Shown here piece after piece: positions 15,840 through 23,666 of a stretch of 64,000 nt of DNA (position 1 is the first letter of the stretch; every line of letters starts with the position of its first letter). The DNA comes from Clostridium thermosuccinogenes. GTDB taxonomy: Bacteria > Bacillota > Clostridia > Acetivibrionales > DSM-5807. The notes below the pieces were generated by a model, which saw nothing but the letters and a program-made list of their open reading frames with translations, did no database searches and was not told the DNA's origin. The position numbers and the translations under genes are program-made. Location: contig NZ_CP021850.1 of the NCBI RefSeq assembly GCF_002896855.1, positions 3,063,665 to 3,127,664 on the forward strand, written 5' to 3'.

Positions 15840-15871
15840 GGGGCCCCCGCAAAGCCGCAGGCTTTGTGGGG
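15840..15871. repeat. GC-rich palindromic repeat, copy 1
   Basis: A segment opening GGGGCCCCCGCAAAGCC and closing GGCTTTGTGGGG, able to fold as a hairpin. A near copy lies at 22413-22441 (GGGGCCCCCGCGAAGCC ... GCTTCGTGGGG). Here it sits between the HNH gene and the small terminase; the second copy lies inside a gene end. It resembles dispersed palindromic repeats of bacterial genomes. Confidence 0.6.
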
Positions 15872-16032
15872 AGAGGAGGAGCAACGGAGCGGGCGAGCTT
15901 TTGACGCTGGCGTCAAAACGAGCACAGCGCAGTTTGCGACGACGAGGGATATACCCCGTTTGAAACTGCGATTTTTCGCGCGTGAACCCCCGCCCGTTGC
16001 ACGAAACATAACCACCAGAGATTTTGACCCCC

Positions 16033-16392
16033 CTACCGTCTTGCCCACCGCTCCCCTTCGCGGGCAGTAATCGATGAGTGGCATTGCTTACACAGGCTCA
16101 TAAGGTTGCTGTCTGCATTGGTTCCGCCTTTGGATAAAGGGATGATATGATGTACCTCTTCAGCTGGTGTAAGCCTTCCGTACTTTTGGCACTCCTGGCA
16201 AAGCGGATGTTCTGAGATATATCTGTCCCGGATGCGCTTCCATGTCCTGCCGTATCGTTTCCTTGTTTGAGGATCGCGCTCATATTTGTTGTAGTATGAG
16301 TCGGCTTGTTTCTGGTGTTTCTCGCAGTATCTTCCGTCCGTCAGCTCCGCACAGCCGGGATAGCTGCACGGGCGCTTGGGTTTTTTCGTCAT
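16033..16392 (-). CDS. HNH endonuclease
   Basis: A 119-residue HNH nuclease at the head of the late genes, of the class that works with terminase in cos-type packaging. An N-terminal zinc knuckle (CSYPGCAELTDGRYCEKH) is followed by a basic linker (KRYGRTWKRIRDRYI) and the HNH core CQECQKYGRLTP, EEVHHIIPLSKGGTNADSNLMSLCKQCH, with the ββα-metal His pair, Asn and two CxxC zinc ligand pairs complete. GGGAG precedes the ATG at 16390-16392. The neighbour downstream is the small terminase, as in HK97-like phages. Confidence 0.92.
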   Translation of the reverse strand: MTKKPKRPCSYPGCAELTDGRYCEKHQKQADSYYNKYERDPQTRKRYGRTWKRIRDRYISEHPLCQECQKYGRLTPAEEVHHIIPLSKGGTNADSNLMSLCKQCHSSITAREGERWARR

Positions 16393-16417
16393 AGTCCCAT
16401 CTCCCATGCACAGAAAA

Positions 16418-16444
16418 AGCCCTCAGGGCGTTTGCCCAAAAGGC
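16418..16444 (-). terminator. Terminator separating early and late transcripts
   Basis: Minus-strand nested hairpin (AGCC ... GGGC-AAAC-GCCC ... GGCT) followed by TTTTT at 16413-16417. It lies between the late regulator gene and the HNH gene, just after a candidate late promoter, so the late transcript may be controlled by read-through here. Confidence 0.55.
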
Positions 16445-16477
16445 TTCTGTGGCTTTAACATATTATTTCATGTTATC

Positions 16478-16522
16478 AGTATAGCACAGATGAAAACAAA
16501 CAAACCGCCATCAAACCGCCAT
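16478..16522 (-). promoter_or_regulatory. Candidate late promoter with tandem activator repeats
   Basis: On the minus strand a perfect 11-bp tandem repeat ATGGCGGTTTG (16522-16512 and 16511-16501) ends 17 bp before an extended -10 box TGC-TATACT (16486-16478). The -35 position (GGTTTG) falls inside the second repeat and is a poor consensus, which is the layout of an activator-dependent promoter. The gene just upstream encodes a sigma-like HTH protein that could be the activator. Confidence 0.5.
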
Positions 16523-16525
16523 CTT

Positions 16526-17002
16526 TTATTTGCCGAACAGCATCAGTGAAAGACGGGAAAGCGCCTTGCTTCTCAGGCGTTCAATCTGTCTTTCGCTGTA
16601 ATTGAGCTCGCACTGAAGCCTTGAAGCCGCCCCGGAACGCTGATTGCCTGTCATGTAAAACTCACGCAGGATATGCTGTTCCTCATCTGTCAATGCGCCC
16701 CACGCCGGTTCAAACCAGCCCATGTATTCTATCGCCTGACGGTAGCGTTCCTGAAGCACGTCCAGCTTATCCAGAGACTCCGCCAGCGCTTCCTCTCCGC
16801 TTCGCGGGTTCCACACCCTCGGAAGGCCGGTTATCTTAGCCGTCCGGGGACTGATCATCCGGTCGTAAAGTTCCTTTATTTCCTGTGGCGTAATGTTGAT
16901 GACATTCCGCATGCTGTTGTAGTCCTTGATGGCGGCGATCGTCGCCGCCGGTTTGTCTATGTATCTCCACGCTATCACGGGCGCCCACCTCCAAGTTTTC
17001 AA
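16526..17002 (-). CDS. Sigma factor-like late transcriptional regulator (HTH)
   Basis: A 158-residue helical protein. The C-terminal half reads like sigma region 4: ALTDEEQHILREFYMTGNQRSGAASRLQCELNYSERQIERLRSKALSRLS, an HTH with the usual ERQIxRLRxKAL recognition helix. Such proteins sit between replication and packaging genes in clostridial prophages and probably switch on the late operon, like ArpU in enterococci. The N-terminal 30 residues overlap the nuclease gene in another frame for 167 bp; an internal ATG at 16912 (MRNVINITP) has only a weak AAGGAC site, so I keep the longer form, whose DKPAATIAAIKDYNSMRN segment looks conserved. Confidence 0.75.
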   Translation of the reverse strand: MKTWRWAPVIAWRYIDKPAATIAAIKDYNSMRNVINITPQEIKELYDRMISPRTAKITGLPRVWNPRSGEEALAESLDKLDVLQERYRQAIEYMGWFEPAWGALTDEEQHILREFYMTGNQRSGAASRLQCELNYSERQIERLRSKALSRLSLMLFGK

Positions 17003-17285
17003 GAATGGATAAGCCGTTTATAACAGTTCTGACATCCTCGACACTTGTAACATTGTAGGCCTCGCCCTTTGCAGCCTTGATTTTTCGCATCGTTGCTTCC
17101 TGAAGCTTTGTCAGCCTGCCGGACGCTGCTTTCACCTCAAAGGCGACAAACCTGCCTTTAATGCAGCAGATGATGTCCGGCAAGCCGGCTGTGCCGTACA
17201 TGCCGCCATGCTCCTTCCAGCAGAAGCATTCCGGCACAGACTTTAAATACCTCATGATTGCGGACGTAATTTCCTTTTCCGCCAT
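16836..17285 (-). CDS. VRR-NUC domain nuclease
   Basis: A PD-(D/E)xK nuclease of the VRR-NUC family, common in phage replication modules. Residues 1-95 hold the whole domain: EKEITSAIMRYLKSV, then GLPDIICCIKGRFVAFEVKA with the catalytic D ... E-x-K, and LTKLQEATMRKIKAAKG. The product continues past residue 97 as 50 residues of His/Gln/Arg-rich sequence (RRHQGLQQHAECHQH), which is the next gene read in another frame. The family normally ends near VRTVINGL, so the original stop seems lost. The ATG has a GAGGTG site. Confidence 0.85.
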   Translation of the reverse strand: MAEKEITSAIMRYLKSVPECFCWKEHGGMYGTAGLPDIICCIKGRFVAFEVKAASGRLTKLQEATMRKIKAAKGEAYNVTSVEDVRTVINGLSILENLEVGARDSVEIHRQTGGDDRRHQGLQQHAECHQHYATGNKGTLRPDDQSPDG

Positions 17286-17301
17286 AATTTCACCTCATTT
17301 T

Positions 17302-17474
17302 TTTGACGGGTTTGACAGGAAATCCACATACCTTTATATATATTTCATTTTTTCTCTATACCTATCTAATCCCTGGTTTCATGCAAAAGAAAAGGAAAAA
17401 ACCCGTCAAATCCGTCAGAAGCAAGCTGTAGTAAGGTTTTCGCTGGTCTTAAACCCGTCAAAGGCCGTCAAAAA
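17302..17474. repeat. CCGTCAAA iteron-like repeats, possible replication origin
   Basis: The 189-bp gap downstream of the primase gene contains the word AAACCCGTCAAA three times: inverted at 17302-17313, direct at about 17399-17410, and direct at 17451-17462. Each is joined by an extra half-copy (CCGTCA at 17412 and 17465; TTTGACAGG at 17311). Between them is AT-rich DNA (17321-17370). Repeats plus an AT-rich stretch next to primase/helicase suggest an origin or primase loading site, inferred from layout only. Confidence 0.45.
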
Positions 17475-19973
17475 CTACTCCCGCAGCCGCAAGCCGCGCC
17501 ACGTTCGCCGCTTGCCCAGCTTGTCTACCGCTCTGCAGACCTGTTCTCCGTACGATTCCACATCCTTGTTGAAATTGGCCTGGGACATTGGCTTGAAGCC
17601 GTTTTTCAAGCAATAGTCCCTGTATGCCTGGAACAGCTCCTCCCGGACGCATTCCGCATCGTCTTCCAGCACGCAGCATTCCTCCACAAACGACAGGGTG
17701 CTGTTGCTCTCCACCTTGTATCTCTGCAGCTCCGCTTTCGTGCTTTCGGTTTCCGTAAACGCATAGCTGTTCGCAATCAGACGTTTGAGCCCTTCAAGCG
17801 CCCACATAAAGATGCCGTCACGTTCCGCCGCGAGCTTCTCTATCAGGTTCGGATCACGCTTTTCCGGCGGCACCGGGTTTTCGAAGCGGATGATAATGAG
17901 TCTGCGGTAAAACCCCTCGCTTCGGTCTCCGTAGTTACGGGGGATCTCGTTGCAGGAAAACAAAAGCCGGGCGTAAGGCTTGAAGCTGAACGGATTCTTG
18001 TTCTTGCGTTCGGCAGTGATGTAGTCCTCTCCCGTCAATGCCTTGAAAATGCCGTTGTCGTCCACGCTTTTTGAAGGCAGGTCGGCAAAGATGTTTGCAA
18101 GTTTCCCGAACAATTCTGCTGTCTTGAACCGGTCGGAAAGCGACTGCCACGGGATGTTGCTGACGTTTTCGCCCCCGAGCAGGATTTCCTGCGCCACTGA
18201 AAGAAGCGTCGATTTGCCCGCGTTGGGCGCGCCCACCAGAACAAAGCTTTTCTGCGCCTTGTTGACCGGGATGAGCAGGTATCCAAAGATCTCCTGCATC
18301 AGATAGATTTCCGCGTCTCCCAGAATGCTCTCAAGGAAGGCCATGAATTTCGGACACTTTGCGCTTTCATTGTACGAGGCTTTAAGCTGCACCGTAGAAT
18401 AGTACTCCGGCGTGTGCGCCTTGAAGCTCCCGTCCAGCACGTTATACAGCCCGTTTTTAAGGTTGATGATAAACGGGTTGCAGTTGATTTCCCGGATGGG
18501 CTTGTAGATGAGCATGCGCCACTGGCCTTCGGCGTCGTTGATCGCCGACATGGTTGCGTACCGCTCGATAAGATGCCCGCGCACTTTAGCCGCCGCCTGC
18601 AGATCGGATGCAGCCTTGTATACGCCGTTTTCGTAGATGTAATAGCTTTCTGCACCGTAAAAGGCGCTGACGTTTTTGGACATATGGCTTGCCAGCAGGC
18701 CCGGGATAAAGCGCAGCCCGCCACGCTCGGAGGGTTCGTACCAGTCCGGTAGCTCTGCGCCCATGGTTTCACGTTTTGTTTCCTTGCTTTCGCGGTATTC
18801 CTTGTATAAATCCTTCTGCAATGCGGAAAGGGATTTTACCGCTCCGGCTTTCAGTCCAAAATGCTCCTTCATTTCGTATTCAATGAACGTGCTTGCTACG
18901 ACCGGATCCGCATTGTATAAAAAATCCCTTATGAATTCCTGCGCTTTCTGCACGTTGTCCACAGCCGACTTTGCAACCGGCTGCCCGGACAGAAATTCGC
19001 GCAGTTCCTCCACAGCCAGCGGCTTGTAGCAGAGGGCGGCAGGCGCCTTGCATCCGCAGGAGCTGTCCTCAAACTTGGGGCACTTGAAGCCTTTTCCCGT
19101 GATCGTTCTGCAGGTGATGGGTTTCGTGCCGCTCTCCAGAAAATGATTAATTTTGTCCTGCGTTTCTTTATGGCTGTACTTAGGGTATGGCTTTGACAAG
19201 GCGTGGATCAGCCGCTCGCCGCCCTCAAAAACCGCAAGGTTTGAAATCATCGCATACCAGTCATGCTCAGAGAGCGTTTCTGCATTGTCCCTGCATTGCT
19301 GTATAAACAGGCAGCGCCTGCCGACCAATTCAAGTCCTTTTCTCGTTCCTTTCGGAGCGGGCGTTCCGGGTTTCGGTTCTTCCCGGATATCCGGCAGCGC
19401 CGCTTCAAGCTCCTCCTGCGTGTAGCGCAGCTCGGGGCTGAATTTGATGCATTCCACCATGACAGGCTCTTCCTTGCAGTGGTAAAAGCCTGGCAGGCGG
19501 AGCACCCGGCTTTCGTTGACGCAGGCCGGATCACCGTTGAATTTGGCAATCAGGCGTTTTTGCACCCTGCGGAAATCCTCAACTTTTGCATCCTTCATCA
19601 GCCAGTATGTGTGCAGCGATTTTTTCGTCCTGACAATCAGCGACGGCTCGACTGGAAACGCTTCAATTGCGGCAAGCTGCTCCTCGAAGCTCAGGCTGTC
19701 GCACTCCACAAACTGCGCGTTGATGCGGGTAATGTCCGCGTCCTCATGGCCACCGCAGTTGACGACAAAGAAAATGCCCCGGTTCTTTGCGTTATGTTTT
19801 TTTAAAGTTTCCATCATGCTGCCGATCCTGCCCGCCGGGCATTCCAGCTTAGCGCCCTTGAAGGCCGGATCTTTCCGGTCGCTGAATATCCGCAGGCAGA
19901 CCGTTTCGCCCGCGTCGAAAAACGGGCGCAAAAACTCCTCGATGGGAATATTGAGCGCTTTAACCCCTTGCAT
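17475..19973 (-). CDS. Phage primase/helicase (RepB-like primase plus D5/P4-type helicase)
   Basis: An 832-residue replication protein. The N-terminal ~200 residues look like a RepB/archaeo-eukaryotic-type primase (INAQFVECDSLSFEEQL, SLIVRTKKSLHTYWLM, ESRVLRLPGFYHCKE). A middle part has a Cys cluster (CRTITGKGFKCPKFEDSSCGC) that may bind zinc. From about residue 460 comes the D5_N region, then superfamily 3 helicase: Walker A LVGAPNAGKSTLL, Walker B NIFADLPSK, and the sensor ARLLFSCNEIPRNYGD, ending in a winged-helix segment. It opens the phage origin and primes synthesis. It overlaps the DUF4406 gene by 14 bp. Confidence 0.92.
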   Translation of the reverse strand: MQGVKALNIPIEEFLRPFFDAGETVCLRIFSDRKDPAFKGAKLECPAGRIGSMMETLKKHNAKNRGIFFVVNCGGHEDADITRINAQFVECDSLSFEEQLAAIEAFPVEPSLIVRTKKSLHTYWLMKDAKVEDFRRVQKRLIAKFNGDPACVNESRVLRLPGFYHCKEEPVMVECIKFSPELRYTQEELEAALPDIREEPKPGTPAPKGTRKGLELVGRRCLFIQQCRDNAETLSEHDWYAMISNLAVFEGGERLIHALSKPYPKYSHKETQDKINHFLESGTKPITCRTITGKGFKCPKFEDSSCGCKAPAALCYKPLAVEELREFLSGQPVAKSAVDNVQKAQEFIRDFLYNADPVVASTFIEYEMKEHFGLKAGAVKSLSALQKDLYKEYRESKETKRETMGAELPDWYEPSERGGLRFIPGLLASHMSKNVSAFYGAESYYIYENGVYKAASDLQAAAKVRGHLIERYATMSAINDAEGQWRMLIYKPIREINCNPFIINLKNGLYNVLDGSFKAHTPEYYSTVQLKASYNESAKCPKFMAFLESILGDAEIYLMQEIFGYLLIPVNKAQKSFVLVGAPNAGKSTLLSVAQEILLGGENVSNIPWQSLSDRFKTAELFGKLANIFADLPSKSVDDNGIFKALTGEDYITAERKNKNPFSFKPYARLLFSCNEIPRNYGDRSEGFYRRLIIIRFENPVPPEKRDPNLIEKLAAERDGIFMWALEGLKRLIANSYAFTETESTKAELQRYKVESNSTLSFVEECCVLEDDAECVREELFQAYRDYCLKNGFKPMSQANFNKDVESYGEQVCRAVDKLGKRRTWRGLRLRE

Positions 19974-20394
19974 GTTCCTTCACCTCCGCGCATTGCCCGG
20001 TGAAATGCCGGACGGGGATGCTGAGCCGTTTCGCCTTTTCCAGTTCTATCGCCATGCCGGGGGATATTTTATTACCGAAACACCACAGTTCATGGCATTT
20101 TGAGAGCAGAACCAATCCCATAAAGATGGCAAGGTTCCTTTCGGCTTTGTCGCTATTATCCATAAACTGCGGAAACAGCAGATGGGGGGCCAGCGGTATT
20201 ACGCCTTTCATTACGGCAAACCGGCAGTAACACCTTGCCCGCTCCAAATTATGCTCAACATCTCCTGCCAGCGGCGAGCAGATGAACACCAGCGGACGGA
20301 ATGCCGCTTTTTTTGCTTCCCGCTCAATGGCAAGCAGCGCTTCATAAGCCGTCAGATCAAGGTATCCTTCGGCGTTGTATTTGCTTATGCTCAT
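19960..20394 (-). CDS. DUF4406-like protein (nucleoside deoxyribosyltransferase fold)
   Basis: A 144-residue Rossmann-like protein: RPLVFICSPLAGDVEHNLERARCYCRFAVMKG, then PLAPHLLFPQFMDNSDKAERNLAIFMG, CHELWCFGNKISPGMAIELEKAKRLSIPV. The spacing of the SPLAGD loop, the PH-LF-QF motif and the G-x-SxGM-x-E motif (normally the catalytic Glu) match the DUF4406/DUF7768 group related to nucleoside 2-deoxyribosyltransferases. It may modify or salvage nucleotides during phage replication. It lies between polymerase and primase with 4- and 14-bp overlaps. Confidence 0.8.
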   Translation of the reverse strand: MSISKYNAEGYLDLTAYEALLAIEREAKKAAFRPLVFICSPLAGDVEHNLERARCYCRFAVMKGVIPLAPHLLFPQFMDNSDKAERNLAIFMGLVLLSKCHELWCFGNKISPGMAIELEKAKRLSIPVRHFTGQCAEVKEHARG

Positions 20395-22328
20395 GTATTA
20401 ACCCCCTCGATTATTTCCTTTAATTCTCCAAACCTCACTCCGAATGCCGCTTCTGCAACAATCGGCACGTCAAACTCCTCAAAAGGCCGCTCTTCCATGC
20501 AGGCTTTAATAAATGCCCCCGCCTCGCGCACCTTGTCCTCCGGAAGCTCAAACACCAGCTCGTCATGTATCTGCAAAACCGGTCGCAGCCACATCCTCCA
20601 GGGCAGTCCCTCAATGATGCGGCCTAGCGCCAGCTTCAAAATATCCGCCGCCGTTCCCTGTATCGGAGTGTTCAGCGCGCACCGCTCGGCGAAGCTCTTT
20701 TTGCCCCAGTCGGCGGAAGCAATATCCGGCAGATAGCGCCGCCTGCCCAGCCAGGTTTCCGTATAGCGCCTTGATGCCGCGCGCTTTTTTGTTTCCTCCT
20801 GCCACTGGGCGAGCTTTGGATAACCTGCTTTAAGATTTGCTATAATCCGCTCGCATTCCGGAAGCGGAGTGTCCAGTCCCGCCTTGAATTTCAGGTTCCG
20901 CTGAAGCCCTTTTGGGAACAGGCCGTAGAACACCCCGAAGTTGCAGTTTTTGGCGGTAGCCCGGCGTTCCTTGTAATGTTCGGCGTTTTTGTCCGCCGCC
21001 TGCTCGAAAGGAATGCGGTAGATAACGGATGTAGTTTGGGCATGGATATCTCCATTGTTCCGGTAGGTTTCCAGCATCCTCTCGTCCCGGCAATAGAACG
21101 CTCCGACACGAAGCTCGATCTGGGAAAAGTCCAGTGAAAGCAGTGCTTTACCTGTTGGAGCAATAAAGAAATTGCGCACGCCAACAGGGTCGTTGTCTTT
21201 GCGGGGACAGTTTTGCAAATTTGGATTTCTTGCCGCAAAGCGTCCCGTTTCAGTGCCCAGCGGAAACAGGTCAGGATGAATCCTGCCGGTGACGCTGTCG
21301 ATATGCTCCAGATACCCGTCTATGTAGGTGGACTTGATCTTGCCCCATTTGCGGTACTCCTGCACCAGTTCAAACAGCGCTGCAAGCTCCGGTCGGTTTT
21401 CGCGGCACCATTCCGCAAGCAGGATCATGGCCTCGTCGTCCATAGCCTCCTGGTATTTGGCCGTTGTTTTAAATACCGGCAACTTCAGGTCGTCATAAAG
21501 ATATTTCTTAAAAGCCGAGGTTGAAGCGTTCGCCCCAATATTCACGTCGCCGATCATAAAAGCGATCTCTTCTTTTAATTGCTTAATTCTTTCCTCGGCC
21601 TCCGCTTGTTTTTTAAGCATCAGTTCTTCATCCACCAGCAATCCATTGTACTTCATCAAACCGACATAAACGGAGGCGGGCGATTCGAGCTTTTCCACGA
21701 TAAAGCGGTGCTTGGGCAGATACCGGTCAAACCAGTTATTGAAAAGATAATACAGCCGCAGTGTATAATCGCTGTCGGCGCAGGCATAGCGGATGGTTTC
21801 TTCGTCCTGCGGATCCAATTCATCGAAATACCTGCCTGCCGTCACCGTTTCAAAGCCTGGCAGTTTTTCGCCGAACAGCTCCGGCACCAGCGTTTTCAGC
21901 CCGCTGTCTGCAAGTGTCCTAAAAGTTGTATTGCTTTTCAGCGTCATCTGCGCCGCCGCGATGGTGTCGTAGCAGGGTGGCTGCTGTACGATGCCGAGGG
22001 CATATAAAAACATCGCCTCGAAGCTCAGATTATGCGCTATTTTCACAATCTCTCTATTTGCAAATACTCTCTCCGCCAGCCATCGCATGACCTTTTCAGG
22101 CGAACCGGCATTCTTGCCGGTTTTATGCCTTAACGGAACATAAACCGCCGTTCCTTCGGAAACGGAGAAACTCACGCCGACAATGTCAGCTTTGTGCGCG
22201 TCCAGCGCTGACTTTACATCACTGCGGTATCCCTCCCGAGGCGCGGTTTCAAAGTCGAAGGCAACCAGCCGCGCTCCGCCAAGATAGTCCTGCAATTTAG
22301 CTAAATCTGTCACGCATCTGTATTCCAT
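20391..22328 (-). CDS. Phage DNA polymerase, family A (with 3'-5' exonuclease)
   Basis: A 645-residue replicative polymerase of the Pol I family. The exonuclease domain shows RLVAFDFETAPRE (D-x-E), KIAHNLSFEAMF and the ACADSDYTLRLY motif. Polymerase motif A is LLSLDFSQIELRVGAF, the O-helix RRATAKNCNFGVFYG, and motif C QIHDELVFEL; TGRFAARNPNLQNCP precedes motif A. There is no 5'-3' nuclease domain. The frame extends 23 codons upstream, but AGGAGG 5 bases before the ATG at 22326-22328 (MEYRCVTDLAKL) sets the start. It should copy the prophage after induction together with the nearby primase/helicase. Confidence 0.95.
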   Translation of the reverse strand: MEYRCVTDLAKLQDYLGGARLVAFDFETAPREGYRSDVKSALDAHKADIVGVSFSVSEGTAVYVPLRHKTGKNAGSPEKVMRWLAERVFANREIVKIAHNLSFEAMFLYALGIVQQPPCYDTIAAAQMTLKSNTTFRTLADSGLKTLVPELFGEKLPGFETVTAGRYFDELDPQDEETIRYACADSDYTLRLYYLFNNWFDRYLPKHRFIVEKLESPASVYVGLMKYNGLLVDEELMLKKQAEAEERIKQLKEEIAFMIGDVNIGANASTSAFKKYLYDDLKLPVFKTTAKYQEAMDDEAMILLAEWCRENRPELAALFELVQEYRKWGKIKSTYIDGYLEHIDSVTGRIHPDLFPLGTETGRFAARNPNLQNCPRKDNDPVGVRNFFIAPTGKALLSLDFSQIELRVGAFYCRDERMLETYRNNGDIHAQTTSVIYRIPFEQAADKNAEHYKERRATAKNCNFGVFYGLFPKGLQRNLKFKAGLDTPLPECERIIANLKAGYPKLAQWQEETKKRAASRRYTETWLGRRRYLPDIASADWGKKSFAERCALNTPIQGTAADILKLALGRIIEGLPWRMWLRPVLQIHDELVFELPEDKVREAGAFIKACMEERPFEEFDVPIVAEAAFGVRFGELKEIIEGVNT

Positions 22329-22393
22329 AGCTCCTCCTTGCCGCCTGAAGCTGAGAGGCGGCATGCGCCGCGCTCCCCGCCACAGGCTGTATT

Positions 22394-23197
22394 TCATTTC
22401 AAAGGTTCAACCGGGGCCCCCGCGAAGCCTGCTTCGTGGGGTGGGGTAACCCCTCCGGTTTCGGGATCCGCAAACGGCGCTTCATCACTGTCAATTTCAG
22501 CCGCATTATCCACCTCAAAGCCGACGTGTTTGCTGTATGCCCTGACCTGCTCGGACAACCTGCCAATGAGCGCATATTCCTCGGAAGTGAGCGGCCTGTC
22601 GACGGCGAACTGCGCCTGCGAATAGGCGATGCCGCCGCTGTTTGTCGCTTTCTTTAAAGAAAAGCGGGTTACCACACTGTTGGATTTCCTGCCCTTGGAC
22701 AGCAGCCTCTTGATGTATTTGGTAAATTCCTTAAGGGAGCCGGTGGGGAGTGACAAGAGCAGCGGGAAAATCTCCCCCTCGCGCAGCACATAGATCCTGC
22801 GGCGGTTCTTGCATGCCTTGCTGCCGTTTTCGCCAGTGCCGAACAGGTTCAGCGGGCAGGCGGCGCAATTTCCGCCCGGGTCGCCCTCGCCGGTTATGCC
22901 GTCGAAGCTTCCACAGTCGGGCGGCTGGTTTCCTCCGGTATACTTGGTCTTATAGTAGGCATGAAGCGGATGATGGTATAAAATCACTGCTGAAAATTCC
23001 TTGACCGCATCCGGTTCGCCCGGGTTTTCTCCGGGCACTTCAAAAACGGTGCTGCCCGCCGACGGGATTTTAATCCTCTCAAAGCTCATATCCAGGCCGT
23101 CCAGCTCTTCTGCCATCATTCCTGCCATGTTGAAATTGGCAAGCCTCAGAAAACCGTTGTCCTGCTTGGTTAATGACGTTTCTTTTTTAGCTGACAT
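22394..23197 (-). CDS. Phage replication-module protein with four-Cys cluster
   Basis: A 267-residue protein regularly found before family A polymerases in clostridial phages. The centre has a likely zinc site: CGSFDG, NCAACPLNLFGTGENG, KACKNRRRIYVL (four Cys). It also has beta-rich flanks (AVILYHHPLHAYY, VVTRFSLKKATNSGG). It may be a single-strand DNA binding or polymerase accessory protein; this is a guess from position. The last 20 residues (GGVTPPHEAGFAGAP) translate a GC palindrome also found near the small terminase, so a repeat seems to have been added to the gene end. Confidence 0.7.
   Translation of the reverse strand: MSAKKETSLTKQDNGFLRLANFNMAGMMAEELDGLDMSFERIKIPSAGSTVFEVPGENPGEPDAVKEFSAVILYHHPLHAYYKTKYTGGNQPPDCGSFDGITGEGDPGGNCAACPLNLFGTGENGSKACKNRRRIYVLREGEIFPLLLSLPTGSLKEFTKYIKRLLSKGRKSNSVVTRFSLKKATNSGGIAYSQAQFAVDRPLTSEEYALIGRLSEQVRAYSKHVGFEVDNAAEIDSDEAPFADPETGGVTPPHEAGFAGAPVEPLK
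22413..22441. repeat. GC-rich palindromic repeat, copy 2 (inside a coding end)
   Basis: Near copy of the element at 15840-15871, with the same GGGGCCCCCGC opening and GTGGGG end around a short hairpin. Here it encodes part of the PHEAGFAGAP tail of the Cys-cluster protein. Confidence 0.6.
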
Positions 23198-23243
23198 AAT
23201 TCCATACCTCCATTTTTCAATGTGTTTTCTACTTTTCGCATAA

Positions 23244-23660
23244 TTACTTTGCCGCTTTTCTCATCCCGACCGAGGTTTTTTCAAAGACGTTCACAAGTCC
23301 TGAAAGCCAGCCGGGAAGCTCATCGTTGTTTTCTTCCATCTGCTCCTTGACAAATGCCGACAGGGAGTTGGCGTTGACCGTTTCATAGACCAGGTCGCCG
23401 AACCCGGCTTTTTTGAGCGCGGAATACAGTTCCTCTTTCCGGCCTGCCACAGCAGAAGCCCTCGTCGTGCCGGTCAGATAGAACATCACGCCGCCCCGGG
23501 TAAAGTTCTGCGTTTCGGTTTCCGCCATCAGCTCCGACAGGCGGTATTCTGTCTCGTCGATCCTGTCGTTTATTTCCTTGAGTTCCTGCTCTGTTGATTT
23601 CTTCAAGTCCTTAAGTTCTTTAAGCTGCTCGGCCAGTTCAAACATCTTTTCGCTTTCCAA
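23244..23660 (-). CDS. Coiled-coil phage protein of unknown function
   Basis: A 138-residue protein whose first 50 residues form a strong coiled coil (FELAEQLKELKDLKKSTEQ, EINDRIDETEYRLSELMAE), followed by a small globular part (FTRGGVMFYLTGTTRASAV) and KEELYSALKKAGFGDLVYETVNANSLSAFV. It lies between the SNF2 helicase and the Cys-cluster gene. Similar proteins appear in recombination/replication modules and recall host-nuclease inhibitors such as Gam, but I see no decisive motif. It ends in KKS/GM-type basic residues. Confidence 0.65.
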   Translation of the reverse strand: MESEKMFELAEQLKELKDLKKSTEQELKEINDRIDETEYRLSELMAETETQNFTRGGVMFYLTGTTRASAVAGRKEELYSALKKAGFGDLVYETVNANSLSAFVKEQMEENNDELPGWLSGLVNVFEKTSVGMRKAAK

Positions 23661-23666
23661 TGTACT

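Noticed and set aside
15812-16084. Long N-terminal extension of the small terminase frame
   Set aside because: It translates the GC-rich intergenic repeat region, has no ribosome site and overlaps the HNH gene; homologous P27 proteins start near GGARIGAGQ.
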